Below are positions 9,736 to 19,731 of a stretch of 44,987 nucleotides of DNA, piece after piece. The notes beneath the pieces were generated by a model that was not told where the DNA came from, did no database searches, and was given only the letters and a program-made list of their open reading frames with translations. Source of the stretch: Minisyncoccota bacterium. Lineage in GTDB: Bacteria; Patescibacteriota; Minisyncoccia; Phycocordibacterales; UBA9973. Position numbers and translations under genes: made by a program. The stretch lies in assembly GCA_031291825.1 (NCBI GenBank), contig JARLIG010000012.1:1-44987 (forward strand), written 5' to 3'. Numbering within the stretch: position 1 is the first letter of the stretch; each line of letters begins with the position of its first letter.

Positions 9736-10206
9736 TTAGCTTCCACTTACTTCAGAAACAGAATTTGCGGAATCAGAAACACCAGTTGGGGCTTTACACG
9801 TCTTAGTAGAGGCTCGGAATGTAGTCCAAGCAGCATTACGACTTGTCCTCCAAACCGTTGCAGCTGTTTTTACAGATTTAGTGAAATCAGCCCAAGCAGT
9901 TTTGACACCAACTTTTAAAGTCGCCATAGTTGTGTTTGAATAAGCACCTGCCAATTCTGTAGCTCGGGTCGCATAAGCATTGTTAACAGCGGTCTCATGT
10001 GTGGTAACAGCAGCATCTAGAGCTGCTTCACGAGTTGCAACTGCTGCCCCAACACAAGCAATTTTTGTAGCCATGGTAGAAGTAGTTGTAGTACTAGTAA
10101 TTGTTGGTACGGTTGGAGCAACAGCGGTAGTTTGAGCGAATGCTGGAACAGCCACTAAAGCTAAAGACAATAGAACACCTGAAATAAATAACGTTTTTCT
10201 TAACAT
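9736..10206 (-). CDS. Secreted Ala/Thr-rich helical protein of unknown function
   Basis: Signal peptide MLRKTLFISGVLLSLALVAVPAFAQ; helical A/T/W-rich body flanked by two Cys. Confidence 0.65.
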   Translation of the reverse strand: MLRKTLFISGVLLSLALVAVPAFAQTTAVAPTVPTITSTTTTSTMATKIACVGAAVATREAALDAAVTTHETAVNNAYATRATELAGAYSNTTMATLKVGVKTAWADFTKSVKTAATVWRTSRNAAWTTFRASTKTCKAPTGVSDSANSVSEVSGS

Positions 10207-10296
10207 AATAAATTATAAAATTAAACTAATAATTTTTCGACTCTGGTCCGCAAATTATGAAGTCGGACACAAGACAATTATAACAATAAAAAACTT

Positions 10297-10422
10297 TTAC
10301 GCAAACTTTTTACGTGAAGCTTTTTTTGCCAACATCACTCTCTTAACCTCTAAACGCTTTTTGGTTTTATGAGAACGTCGTGACTTATTTTTTGGACTTA
10401 AGGTTGTTCCTCTTTTTGCCAT
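10297..10422 (-). CDS. Very basic 41-aa protein, not in ORF track
   Basis: MAKRGTTLSPKNKSRRSHKTKKRLEVKRVMLAKKASRKKFA*. Confidence 0.6.
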   Translation of the reverse strand: MAKRGTTLSPKNKSRRSHKTKKRLEVKRVMLAKKASRKKFA

Positions 10423-10485
10423 ATTGATTTTATGATTAATAATAAATTCTCTAAATTATACTTTAAATTAGCCTAAAATGCAATT

Positions 10486-11112
10486 TTAAGTCAAAAAAAC
10501 ATACATTGTTCGATAAACCGAATAAATGAATACTGTAAAAACAACGACAAAAATTAGTGGCGTTCCAGTATGTGCCAGATTAGTTGAAACATTGAATGAA
10601 TTTTTCACTAATTCAGTCGGATTTAAAAACACATCCCAGCTATTCCATCGTTCAAACCTTCCGAGATATACTCCAAAGCTCGAAACAAGACAAATCAAGA
10701 AAACACCAACCTCTGAGAAAAAATAATTTAAGTGCGCTTTTAGATATTGATGAACGTGGAAAAGAGAAAGCATCCCTAGGAATAATCCAACCCATCCAAA
10801 AAAGAAAAGTAGTAGACTATCGTACCACAGCGAAGCTGGTGAGCTGGAAACTACATGAAACACATCGGTAACTAAATACATAGCGTTTGGAAAGAATAAA
10901 ATCCAAACAAAAAATACTGGAATGAAGTATCTTATACGCGTATCTTTTTTTATTAAAAACAAAGAAATAATATAAGGCACCCAAGCTAGAAAAAGATTCC
11001 AAATTAAATATAATAAATTAGTAGTTCCCCACGCATCGAGACGAGCCAGATTAAAAACAATAGCAATAATTGATAAAAAAATTAATGGTTTAGTTATTTT
11101 TTTACTTTCCAT
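10486..11112 (-). CDS. DUF1361-like membrane protein
   Basis: NLLYLIWNLFLAWVPYIISLFL...FFPNAMYLVTDVFHV...YLGRFERWNSWD. Confidence 0.8.
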   Translation of the reverse strand: MESKKITKPLIFLSIIAIVFNLARLDAWGTTNLLYLIWNLFLAWVPYIISLFLIKKDTRIRYFIPVFFVWILFFPNAMYLVTDVFHVVSSSPASLWYDSLLLFFFGWVGLFLGMLSLFHVHQYLKAHLNYFFSEVGVFLICLVSSFGVYLGRFERWNSWDVFLNPTELVKNSFNVSTNLAHTGTPLIFVVVFTVFIYSVYRTMYVFLT

Positions 11113-11130
11113 GGCCTCGATTGTATAAGT

Positions 11131-11781
11131 TTACTTGTTTGTAAATTTAAAAGTAGAAACTATTTGACTTAAAATACTCGGTTGGTTTTTATTGGTCGCA
11201 ACACAGTTATTATAATTTGTCGCCTGCGTCGCATTACCTGCTTCGAGTGGTAAATAAGCATCACAATTTGTCGTACTGGTAGCAAAGTTTACAACTAAAC
11301 ACTGATTATTTGAAACTGTCGCATAATAATAAGAATTAAAACTATGCATCATCGCCGCATCTTGTGTTTGATATAGACAATATGGAACCTTGTTTATAGT
11401 CGTCTCTTCTCCATTTGGATTTTCCCAATAATTTGGATAGGCTAAATTGCTTTTAATTGCATTAATATCACCACCCGCTGCCACCTGTTGTTGTATAACA
11501 ATGTCATTTATGTTAGGACAAGTCTCAGGAAATACCTCATAGTTACAATTTCCAGTCAGAATTTCAGGCTGCTGATTCACATCAAAGAAACCATCGGGGT
11601 ATTTAAGTTCGAAATTAAACTGTGCACTTGCGGTAGTTTCCCAACCTGCAGTAGGTTCCGGTACAACTGCCATTGGAACACTTTGCTTAGTCGGAACTTT
11701 AGCGCCCGAGTAAACATAATAACCAAGACCAATAATTAAAATTATAGCAATAACTAAAAATATAAGGAGTTTTTTATTCAT
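11131..11781 (-). CDS. Membrane-anchored extracytoplasmic protein
   Basis: MNKKLLIFLVIAIILIIGLGYYVYSG anchor followed by soluble domain. Confidence 0.6.
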   Translation of the reverse strand: MNKKLLIFLVIAIILIIGLGYYVYSGAKVPTKQSVPMAVVPEPTAGWETTASAQFNFELKYPDGFFDVNQQPEILTGNCNYEVFPETCPNINDIVIQQQVAAGGDINAIKSNLAYPNYWENPNGEETTINKVPYCLYQTQDAAMMHSFNSYYYATVSNNQCLVVNFATSTTNCDAYLPLEAGNATQATNYNNCVATNKNQPSILSQIVSTFKFTNK

Positions 11782-11887
11782 GATATTTTGCAACTTCAAT
11801 AACCCATTTAGTATGAACTTAATTTCATAAAAAAGCCACAGATATTTGTTTAGCTAAAAAATTTATGCTAATATACCCAGTAATCAT

Positions 11888-12634
11888 ATGTTAACTATTT
11901 TAAGACGAACATTTTATTTTTTGGTGCCGTTTTCTGTGGTTTTTTGGTTTATTCATGAAAAATTCGAATCAACTATCTCCCGTTCTACGCAAAATGGGTT
12001 GGCTGGATTTTACTCCACGGATGGTATTATTTTTGGCTTAATCGTCGCTTTTGTGATTCAGCGTGAATGGGAAATCTGGACCAATCTATCAGAATCAGTC
12101 AGGAGAGAGATAGATGCTGTTAGGGAAATGTGGAAATGGAGTTCTTATGCAGAAACTTCAGTTTGTGAAGAAGCGCACAAACATCTTGAAAAATATCTCA
12201 TTTTGATTGTTTTGGAATGGCATAAAGGAGGAGAAACTAGAAGAACTGAAAATGTGGATGCAGAGCTAAACAGCCTCCGCGGAATGCTTGTGAAAATGAC
12301 AACCTCAATGGGTCACTTAAGCCAACAACCACTAAATGCCTTTGAAAACCTTGTAAGTGCACGCAATCAGCGCTTAAATTTCAGCAAAGAACACATGCCT
12401 ATAATTCTAAAAAGGATTGTTTATTTTGCCGATATACTTTTGATTCTTTTATCACTGTTTATAGCCGTTAACAACATTTCACTGGACTATATTTTCACCG
12501 CCTCAATTGGTCTCTTGGCTTTCACTCTACTTTTAGTGATAGATGATTTAGATAATCCATTTAGGCCTGGCACCTGGCACCTAACAACCGAAGGTTATGA
12601 AAAACTTCTAGAAGAGCTCACCTTAACTAGTTAA
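11888..12634 (+). CDS. DUF4239-like (bestrophin-like) membrane protein
   Basis: FYSTDGIIFGLIVAFVIQREWE...LVIDDLDNPFRPG. Confidence 0.65.
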   Translation: MLTILRRTFYFLVPFSVVFWFIHEKFESTISRSTQNGLAGFYSTDGIIFGLIVAFVIQREWEIWTNLSESVRREIDAVREMWKWSSYAETSVCEEAHKHLEKYLILIVLEWHKGGETRRTENVDAELNSLRGMLVKMTTSMGHLSQQPLNAFENLVSARNQRLNFSKEHMPIILKRIVYFADILLILLSLFIAVNNISLDYIFTASIGLLAFTLLLVIDDLDNPFRPGTWHLTTEGYEKLLEELTLTS

Positions 12635-13200
12635 ATAGTTTTTTTCTTCAAAAAAGCTTTATAAATAACATAGCCAATTGGAATTATCACAATTACCGCA
12701 ATAACATAGTATTGTAAGTAGGTTGGTCCCAAGTGCAAAGCAACTTTTCCAAAATAAAAACCAATAGCTATTAAAATAGCTGAGCGAATAAAATTTAAAC
12801 TTAAAACATATTCAAGGAATTTATTCCAAGACATGCGTACAGCGCCAGTAGCGATCATAAAAATAGTACCCAAACCATAAGACACTTTTGCTAGTATCAT
12901 GGTCTTCCAAGGTGACGAAGCAAACTGATTTTCTATCCTTTTTAGTTGGTCTTCTGAAATACGTGAAAATTTAAGATAGTTAATCATATACCTCCCTCCT
13001 CTGCCAATAGAATGGAAAACTGCATCAGAAATAACATCACCAAAAAAAACAACCATAAGAGCCGGAAATAATTTCAAATCTCCGCGCGAAACTAGGAAAC
13101 CCGAGACAATACTTATAATTGGTCCCTCTAAAACCGCAACTGGAAAAATTGCCTGATATTTATATTTTATAAAAAACCTTATTATTTGACGGAGAGTCAC
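12631..13200 (-). CDS. DedA/VTT-domain-like membrane protein
   Basis: FPVAVLEGPIISIVSGFLVSRGDLKLFPALMVVFFGDVISD...; TM profile. Confidence 0.65.
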   Translation of the reverse strand: MTLRQIIRFFIKYKYQAIFPVAVLEGPIISIVSGFLVSRGDLKLFPALMVVFFGDVISDAVFHSIGRGGRYMINYLKFSRISEDQLKRIENQFASSPWKTMILAKVSYGLGTIFMIATGAVRMSWNKFLEYVLSLNFIRSAILIAIGFYFGKVALHLGPTYLQYYVIAVIVIIPIGYVIYKAFLKKKTI

Positions 13201-13262
13201 AAAAATTAATGTTTTAATTAAGCGTATCTTTTACTTTTCCAAACTTAAAACGCAGACGTTAA

Positions 13263-13574
13263 TTATACACTCTTTTTCGAAAAAATGCTTCGTCCGCAAA
13301 CGGACATTGCATCCAACACTTTTCTTAATTTTGCTCCTTTTTTAGTCAGAGAATATTCAAGGTCATTTTTAGTGACGATTCCTTCATTTTCTAGATGTTT
13401 AATTTTACTGGTCAAAGTGCGACTGCTGATGCCCTCAAGCGAATGTTCGAAATCTCGAAAGCGCATATCCCGCTCTAATAAGTCCCGAATAATTAACATT
13501 GTCCAAGGGTCAGACAGCAAAGTGGCGACTTTGGCTATGGGGCAATCATTGTGATAAATCTTGTTCATAGACAA
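13263..13574 (-). CDS. HxlR family transcriptional regulator
   Basis: CPIAKVATLLSDPWTMLIIRDLLERDMRFRDFEHSLEGISSRTLTSKIKHLENEGIV. Confidence 0.9.
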   Translation of the reverse strand: MSMNKIYHNDCPIAKVATLLSDPWTMLIIRDLLERDMRFRDFEHSLEGISSRTLTSKIKHLENEGIVTKNDLEYSLTKKGAKLRKVLDAMSVCGRSIFSKKSV

Positions 13575-13601
13575 AGCCTATCATTTGTGCTTTAACTTGT
13601 A

Positions 13602-13626
13602 AAGTACTTTACAAAGTAAAGTACTT
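13602..13626. promoter_or_regulatory. Perfect palindromic operator candidate in divergent hxlR/yceI promoter
   Basis: aagtactttac-aaa-gtaaagtactt; 11 bp arms. Confidence 0.75.
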
Positions 13627-13666
13627 AATATATGCTTTATATTATTAATAATAATATAAAAATATT

Positions 13667-14191
13667 ATGCATACATGGATTATTGATACAGCTCATTCGG
13701 AAATTGGATTCAAGGTAAAACACTTGATGGTTTCCACTGTTCGCGGACAATTTACTAATTTTACTGGAAATATTAAATCAGGTGATGATTTAACTAAAGC
13801 AGAAATTACTTTTAGCGCAGAAATAGCCAGCATTAACACAAACAATGCTATGCGAGATGGTCATTTGCAATCTCCTGATTTTTTCGATGCTGCAAAATTC
13901 CCTACCCTATCTTTCAACTCAACAAAGATAAATAAAACTGACAATACTGACTATGTTGTCACGGGAGAACTTAGTATGCATGGCGTCACCAAGGAAATAA
14001 GCTTTGATGCAAAATCAAATGGCACAAGCACAAATATGCAAAAAGAAAAAGTGATGGGTTTTGAAATTTCTGGCGCTTTGAGCCGTAAGGATTTTGGACT
14101 AACTTGGAATGCACCTATTGAACAAGGTGGTGTAGTGGTTTCCGATGAAGTAAAACTCGATATTAATATAGAATGTAAAGAATTGAAATAA
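13667..14191 (+). CDS. YceI family protein
   Basis: WIIDTAHSEIGFKVKHLMVSTVRGQFTNFTGNI...DGHLQSPDFFDAAKFPTLSF. Confidence 0.92.
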   Translation: MHTWIIDTAHSEIGFKVKHLMVSTVRGQFTNFTGNIKSGDDLTKAEITFSAEIASINTNNAMRDGHLQSPDFFDAAKFPTLSFNSTKINKTDNTDYVVTGELSMHGVTKEISFDAKSNGTSTNMQKEKVMGFEISGALSRKDFGLTWNAPIEQGGVVVSDEVKLDINIECKELK

Positions 14192-14823
14192 TGAAAAAAG
14201 AAGAAATAATTGAAGCTCTCAATAAACGTTATGCGGTAAAAACTTTTGATAAGTCAAAAAAAGTTTCCGAAGAAGATTTAAAAACTATCTTAGAAAGTGG
14301 CAGACTTGCTCCGAGTTCTTTGGGCTTGGAACCTTGGAAGTTTATCGTTGTAAAAAATGAAGAGCTTCGTGCCAAAATGCGAGCGGCGTCTTACGACCAA
14401 ACCAAGGTCACTGATGCCTCATATCTTATCGTCGTCGCGTATAGGACAGATAGTGAGAAACTCGTTTCAGAAATACTTGAACGTACCGCTAAGATACAAA
14501 ATAGAACCAAAGAAGAACTGGCTCCATTACAGCAAATGCTAGATGGTGCAATGAGTCGACAAGAACCAGGAAAAACATCGTGGATAAAAGCTCAGGGCTA
14601 TATAGCGCTCGGAATGATGATTGAAACAGCTTCCCTGCTTAACGTAGATAATTGTCCAATGGAAGGTTTTGACCCTGCACAGATTGATACGATTCTTGGA
14701 TTAAAGGAAAAGAATTTATCAACTGCCACAATTTTAGCCATCGGCTACCGTGGCCTTGATGCTTATGCTTCTAAACCAAAAGTCCGCCGAAGTTACGACG
14801 AAGTAGTTGAGGTAGTGGACTAA
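14191..14823 (+). CDS. Nitroreductase family oxidoreductase
   Basis: RYAVKTFDKSKKVSEEDLKTILESGRLAPSSLGLEPWKFIVVKN...PMEGFDPAQID. Confidence 0.92.
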   Translation: MKKEEIIEALNKRYAVKTFDKSKKVSEEDLKTILESGRLAPSSLGLEPWKFIVVKNEELRAKMRAASYDQTKVTDASYLIVVAYRTDSEKLVSEILERTAKIQNRTKEELAPLQQMLDGAMSRQEPGKTSWIKAQGYIALGMMIETASLLNVDNCPMEGFDPAQIDTILGLKEKNLSTATILAIGYRGLDAYASKPKVRRSYDEVVEVVD

Positions 14824-15320
14824 AAAATACACTTAAAAATAAAAACAACTAGAAAAATAATTAATAGCTGAGAAGTTATACCTATGAATGGCATGTCATC
14901 TATTCGCACGTTTGTGTGTGCCCAATTGTGAAGCCTTTGAAAGGGTTTGAGTAATTTTGGTTTCCACATCCAATAACAAAACTGCAAAAAGTCTGGCAAC
15001 ATTCCACCAGTCGCACCCATAAAAATTACTAGCGGATAAGCGTGAAAAAATATTCCCAATATGATAAAAGAAAGTAACAAACCCAAAATTCCATCCGTTC
15101 CGACTTTGAATAAATCTTTATAGGAACTTTTACTTATCACCATCGTGGTATTAAGTGAATTTTCTTTATCTTTTTCCAAGCCAGCCACGGGATAACTCCA
15201 ATGTGGCATAGCATCTAAAAGATAGTGACTACCAAAGCCAACCAAAAAGCCCAAGGCGGGATAGTTCGGCACAAGGGTAGCAAGCGTTGCTCCAGCGATA
15301 GCATGCGTGGTAAGAGTCAT
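14820..15320 (-). CDS. Membrane metal-dependent hydrolase-like protein (YdjM/DUF457-like)
   Basis: MTLTTHAIAGATLATL...GFGSHYLLDAMPHW. Confidence 0.6.
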   Translation of the reverse strand: MTLTTHAIAGATLATLVPNYPALGFLVGFGSHYLLDAMPHWSYPVAGLEKDKENSLNTTMVISKSSYKDLFKVGTDGILGLLLSFIILGIFFHAYPLVIFMGATGGMLPDFLQFCYWMWKPKLLKPFQRLHNWAHTNVRIDDMPFIGITSQLLIIFLVVFIFKCIF

Positions 15321-15391
15321 GCTTGTTATTCTAACAAATAAAGAAATTAATTGAAAATTCACTTAGTTAAGGTATACTGGATGGACATATT

Positions 15392-16249
15392 ATGATTTCA
15401 TATTTTCAAGCTATTGTTCTGGGAGCCGTTCAGGGGGTAACTGAACTCTTCCCTATTTCCAGCTTAGGACACAGCGTCATATTACCGAGCCTACTTGGTT
15501 GGCACATAAACCAAAATGATAATTTATTTTTAGTATTTTTAGTGGCCACTCATTTTGCCACTGCTTTAGCACTCTTTATATTTTTCTTTAAAGATTGGAT
15601 ACTAATTATTAAAGGATTCTTCCGTTCTATTAAAGAAAAATCAATAAAGCAAACAGATACACATGCAAAGCTTGGCTGGCTAATAATTTTGGGAACTCTT
15701 CCTGCTGGCATACTTGGATTTTTACTGCAGAAAAAAATACAATTACTCATCGCCTCGCCTTTTTATGTAGCTATCTTTTTGTTTTTTAATGGATGCATTT
15801 TATACGGCGCAGAGATGTTAAGAAGAAAGAAAGTAGAAACATCCCAAGCTAGTATTGATGAAAAAATTACAAAAATTTCTTATACTCAAGCTTTAAAGAT
15901 TGGATTCACAGAATGCTTGGCTCTAATTCCTGGATTTTCCAGAACTGGTTCAACCCTTACTGGCGGGCTATTGGTCGGACTAAATCATGAAGAAGCTGCG
16001 CGTTTTTCCTTTCTTTTAGCCACTCCGATTATTTTTGCTGCCGCAATTTTAAAACTACCTGACCTTTTTAAATCAAGCAACATACACACTATCGGCCCTA
16101 TTTTGTCCGGTTCTCTGGTTGCCATGACAGCTGCTTATTTATCTACTCGTTTTTTGACTCAATATTTTAAAACTAAAAAATTAACACCTTTTGCAATCTA
16201 TTGCATGGTTTTCGGAATCGGATCATTCCTACTACTTTATTTTAGATAA
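15392..16249 (+). CDS. uppP: Undecaprenyl-diphosphatase
   Basis: [53 protein letters not shown]. Confidence 0.95.
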   Translation: MISYFQAIVLGAVQGVTELFPISSLGHSVILPSLLGWHINQNDNLFLVFLVATHFATALALFIFFFKDWILIIKGFFRSIKEKSIKQTDTHAKLGWLIILGTLPAGILGFLLQKKIQLLIASPFYVAIFLFFNGCILYGAEMLRRKKVETSQASIDEKITKISYTQALKIGFTECLALIPGFSRTGSTLTGGLLVGLNHEEAARFSFLLATPIIFAAAILKLPDLFKSSNIHTIGPILSGSLVAMTAAYLSTRFLTQYFKTKKLTPFAIYCMVFGIGSFLLLYFR

Positions 16250-16725
16250 CTATCAAAATAAATTGCATGACATGTATATCCACCTGGATTTTTCTCTAGA
16301 TAATCTTGGTGATATTCCTCCGCTCTATAAAATTTTACCAATGGCTCTAAGGTTGTAACCACGGGATTTGGCCAGCGGTGAGATTTATTTACAATATCAA
16401 TAAAGTTTTCACCCTCTGTTTTTTCCTCTTCATTACCATAAAAAATCGCTGAACGGTAAGATGTTCCCCTGTCGTTTCCTTGTTGATTTAAAGTCGTCGG
16501 ATTGTGAATCTGAAAGAAAAAATCTAATAATTTTTTGTAAGAAGTTTTTTCAGTATCGTATTCAATCTCGACCGCTTCCGCATGACCTTCGTGGTTATGA
16601 TAATTTGGATTTTCCACTTTTCCACCAGTATAGCCGACAGTTGTATCAACAACGCCTGGTTGCTTACGAATCAAATCCTCTAATCCCCAAAAACATCCCC
16701 CTGCTAATACTATTTTTTTAATCAT
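16237..16725 (-). CDS. msrA: Peptide methionine-S-sulfoxide reductase A
   Basis: [29 protein letters not shown]...[16 protein letters not shown]. Confidence 0.96.
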   Translation of the reverse strand: MIKKIVLAGGCFWGLEDLIRKQPGVVDTTVGYTGGKVENPNYHNHEGHAEAVEIEYDTEKTSYKKLLDFFFQIHNPTTLNQQGNDRGTSYRSAIFYGNEEEKTEGENFIDIVNKSHRWPNPVVTTLEPLVKFYRAEEYHQDYLEKNPGGYTCHAIYFDSYLK

Positions 16726-16735
16726 ATGTTTAAAA

Positions 16736-17116
16736 TTATTTATCCTGAGCTGTGTCTAAGAATTTTCCCGGAATAAATTTCATAGAAATGGAATTCACAC
16801 AATGACGAATATTTTTATCTGTTAATCCTTCGCCTGTAAATAAATGTCCTAGATGTCCACCACACTTAGCACAAGTTATTTCCGTACGCATACCATCTGC
16901 ATCCAAGCTTTTATGAATTGCTCCAGGTATCTCATCATCAAAAGATGGCCAGCCACAAGTAGACTCAAATTTATCTTTTGAATTATAAAGTGGAGCTTCA
17001 CATTGACGACAAACATAAACACCCGTCTCTTTGTTGTTTACATACTCGCCTTTAAATCTAGCTTCAGTGTCTTTGTCGATAATGACTCTTTTTTCTTCTG
17101 GTGTAAGTTGATTCAT
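16736..17116 (-). CDS. msrB: Peptide methionine-R-sulfoxide reductase B
   Basis: [26 protein letters not shown]...[12 protein letters not shown]...RHCVNSISM; start [10 protein letters not shown]. Confidence 0.96.
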   Translation of the reverse strand: MNQLTPEEKRVIIDKDTEARFKGEYVNNKETGVYVCRQCEAPLYNSKDKFESTCGWPSFDDEIPGAIHKSLDADGMRTEITCAKCGGHLGHLFTGEGLTDKNIRHCVNSISMKFIPGKFLDTAQDK

Positions 17117-17124
17117 AATTTTTG

Positions 17125-17162
17125 AGACATTGGACACCTACTTTAGTAGATGTCCAACATCT
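17125..17162. repeat. Inverted repeat family copy B (degenerate)
   Basis: agacattggacacctac-ttta-gtagatgtccaacatct; 17 bp arms with 3 mismatches. Confidence 0.75.
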
Positions 17163-17177
17163 TTGTATTATTAATAA

Positions 17178-19013
17178 TTATCCAAACGTAAACGTATACG
17201 CGTCCAAGGTTCCATTTAAAACATCTATCTCTAAAGTATGCTCTCCGTAGTCTGTCCCTTGTATAATTTTATATAGTCTATTGTCTTTAATCAAGGCTGT
17301 ACTATCTGCATTGACGTCGGCTCCTCTATCCGTAGTCAAAGGCTCTCCGTCAACTAAAATTTTTATATTGGCGCCAAGCGCCGAGCTAGCGACAAAATAT
17401 AAATTTTTAGAATCATATTTGTAAATTATTTTAGCAGTGGTATCGCTAGTCTCAGCGTATTCAGGATTAAAATTCCAAGTACCTGATAAGTATAAACTGT
17501 TTGTAGAAATATTATCTGGAATCGAAAGCGTCTGTAAACCTGAAGTACTCTGAGTTCCGTTTGCCAAATACTCATTTCGATTGGAGCCAAAATAAGTTTC
17601 TGGACTATTTACTTGATTGGGACTCACACTTATCGCATCTGTCGGCGCCACGGTTCCTCCTGAAACATTTCCAGTTCCTAAAATATCGGCACGTTCCGCT
17701 AATGCTTTTTGGATGGCTTGCTCGGTTACATCATAATCCCCCTCTCCGGCATGGTCATGCACTATAAACCCATCGAGGTTTATTAAATATTCTCTTGGCC
17801 AATATTCATTTCCAAAAGCATTCCACGTGCCGTAATCATTGTCCATAACGACTGGATAATCTATACCCAAACTTTTTACCGCATTCTCTACATTGCTTTG
17901 CACTTTTTCAAAAGCAAATTCTGGAGTATGAATACTGATAATCTCCAAGCCTTGGTCTGAATATTTTTGATACCAAGCTTTCACATAAGGCAGAGTTCGC
18001 AAACAATTTATACAGCTATATGTCCAAAAATCAACCAGTACAACTTTTTTACCGACAAAATCCGAAAGCTTTATGGGCTGTCCATCGGTATTTATAAAAC
18101 CACTCGGGTCTGTAATTTCTGGCTCTTTTGGATAAATCAGAGACTCTGCTACAATGCGAGCTGCTTGTGACAAACTTGAAGTAACAGTTGCTGCACTATC
18201 CGTTTTAGTCGCGCCTGAGTTTGATGCGGTTGCAGGATTTGCAGTAATTCCACCAGTGACACTATTAACTGGCAAAGAATTATTATTTCCCCCCTGTACA
18301 GTCAGAAGTTTTTGTTCAATCTTCGTAACATCAAAAATATGGCTAGAAAGCGAAAGTTCAATCTTTTGGTCAAAACCAAAAACAATGGCAATACCTAAAA
18401 TCAAAAAGATTACACCAATAGTACGTTTAATCCATCCTCGATTATCCGAAGCAATTCCAAGTTTTTCTATCGCTTTTTGACTTAGGATACTAATGATTAA
18501 AAGAAACCCGCACAAGCCAACTACATAAGCTAGCAAATCCACAAGTCCTGCTCCAATACTTTTCGGTAGTACGGTAGCAAGAATTATAAAATAGGTTGGA
18601 CTACAAGTTGAAAAGACTGGACCCAGCGCAGCGCCCATAATTATATCTCCTGTAAAATTTTTTTTCTGGTAGCCAGTCGCCAACATGCGGTTAGAACCCA
18701 AATTTAATTTGCCGATTAATGGAATACTTTCCCAAATACCAGGGAAAAGCATTATAAAACCAAGAATAAAAATAATTACTCCAGAAAAAATCTGCCAAAA
18801 TGTTTGCGGAACATTTATAAAGACAGTACTGACTTTTAAAATCAGAGTAAATAAAATAACTGACAGACCGAGTGATAAAGTAACGACAAATGAATGAAGC
18901 TTGGTATTACCTTCCCCAATATTGCCACCTACGATTACAGGTAATAAAGAAAGGGTACACGGAGCAAGAACGGTTAAAACTCCAGCTAAAAATGAAATTA
19001 AAAATAAGATCAT
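17178..19013 (-). CDS. dipZ: CcdA-thioredoxin fusion, DipZ-like
   Basis: CcdA-like N-terminus (APCTLSLLPVIVGG), thioredoxin domain VDFWTYSCINCLRTLPYVKAWYQKY, DipZ-type C-terminal domain. Confidence 0.9.
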   Translation of the reverse strand: MILFLISFLAGVLTVLAPCTLSLLPVIVGGNIGEGNTKLHSFVVTLSLGLSVILFTLILKVSTVFINVPQTFWQIFSGVIIFILGFIMLFPGIWESIPLIGKLNLGSNRMLATGYQKKNFTGDIIMGAALGPVFSTCSPTYFIILATVLPKSIGAGLVDLLAYVVGLCGFLLIISILSQKAIEKLGIASDNRGWIKRTIGVIFLILGIAIVFGFDQKIELSLSSHIFDVTKIEQKLLTVQGGNNNSLPVNSVTGGITANPATASNSGATKTDSAATVTSSLSQAARIVAESLIYPKEPEITDPSGFINTDGQPIKLSDFVGKKVVLVDFWTYSCINCLRTLPYVKAWYQKYSDQGLEIISIHTPEFAFEKVQSNVENAVKSLGIDYPVVMDNDYGTWNAFGNEYWPREYLINLDGFIVHDHAGEGDYDVTEQAIQKALAERADILGTGNVSGGTVAPTDAISVSPNQVNSPETYFGSNRNEYLANGTQSTSGLQTLSIPDNISTNSLYLSGTWNFNPEYAETSDTTAKIIYKYDSKNLYFVASSALGANIKILVDGEPLTTDRGADVNADSTALIKDNRLYKIIQGTDYGEHTLEIDVLNGTLDAYTFTFG

Positions 19014-19109
19014 GCGAATTTATTGATAAATAAATTAATTAACTTACTAATAATTAAAGTATAACAAACGCATTTATAAATGTAAAGGAGACTTTACATT
19101 TACTTATCT

Positions 19110-19472
19110 TTAAAGGTTTTTGTCACTCCATATTCTAGTGGTAATTTTAACTATAATCATTAATATCAAGGCAATTACCAGCCACGGATCTATCGAATGT
19201 GAATAGCCTTGCACAAGGATACCCAACATCAAGACAGCAGAGCCGACAAGAAAAGCATTTCTTCCAGCAAGAGTTCGGTGTATACCATCCCGTTCATCAA
19301 ATATTCTTTCTCTTAAAATAAAAGTAGCAAATATGCCAAAAATAATCAGCGCTAAGGCAAGCATTAGTATTACCATCATGTCTGGCATCCAAAAACGTAA
19401 AGGATTCAAAAGAAGAATCGTGATAACAACTAAGCAAGTAGCAACAATGATTTCTTTTATATTATTTTTCAT
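19110..19472 (-). CDS. Small membrane protein paired with XRE regulator
   Basis: Four TM segments; overlaps the upstream HTH gene. Confidence 0.65.
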   Translation of the reverse strand: MKNNIKEIIVATCLVVITILLLNPLRFWMPDMMVILMLALALIIFGIFATFILRERIFDERDGIHRTLAGRNAFLVGSAVLMLGILVQGYSHSIDPWLVIALILMIIVKITTRIWSDKNL

Positions 19473-19674
19473 ATACTATTTTGAATATTTTTTCCACTGG
19501 CAACTTAAAAAAAGCTGCAATTTTTAATGCTAATAATATGGACGGAGTATAATTCCCCTTCTCTATCGCAATAATTGTCTGTCTGCTTACGCTTAACTTA
19601 TTAGCCAATTCTTCTTGAGTGACATTTTGAGCAGTGCGCAAGCGATTAACTTCATTTGAAATATATTCATGCAT
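19462..19674 (-). CDS. XRE-family HTH regulator (70 aa)
   Basis: VNRLRTAQNVTQEELANKLSVSRQTIIAIEKGNYTPSILLALKIAAFF. Confidence 0.92.
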   Translation of the reverse strand: MHEYISNEVNRLRTAQNVTQEELANKLSVSRQTIIAIEKGNYTPSILLALKIAAFFKLPVEKIFKIVYEK

Positions 19675-19731
19675 ATCTTATGACACAACTTTTACATAAC
19701 AAAAAGAATATGTCAACGCACTTAGTCGTTA

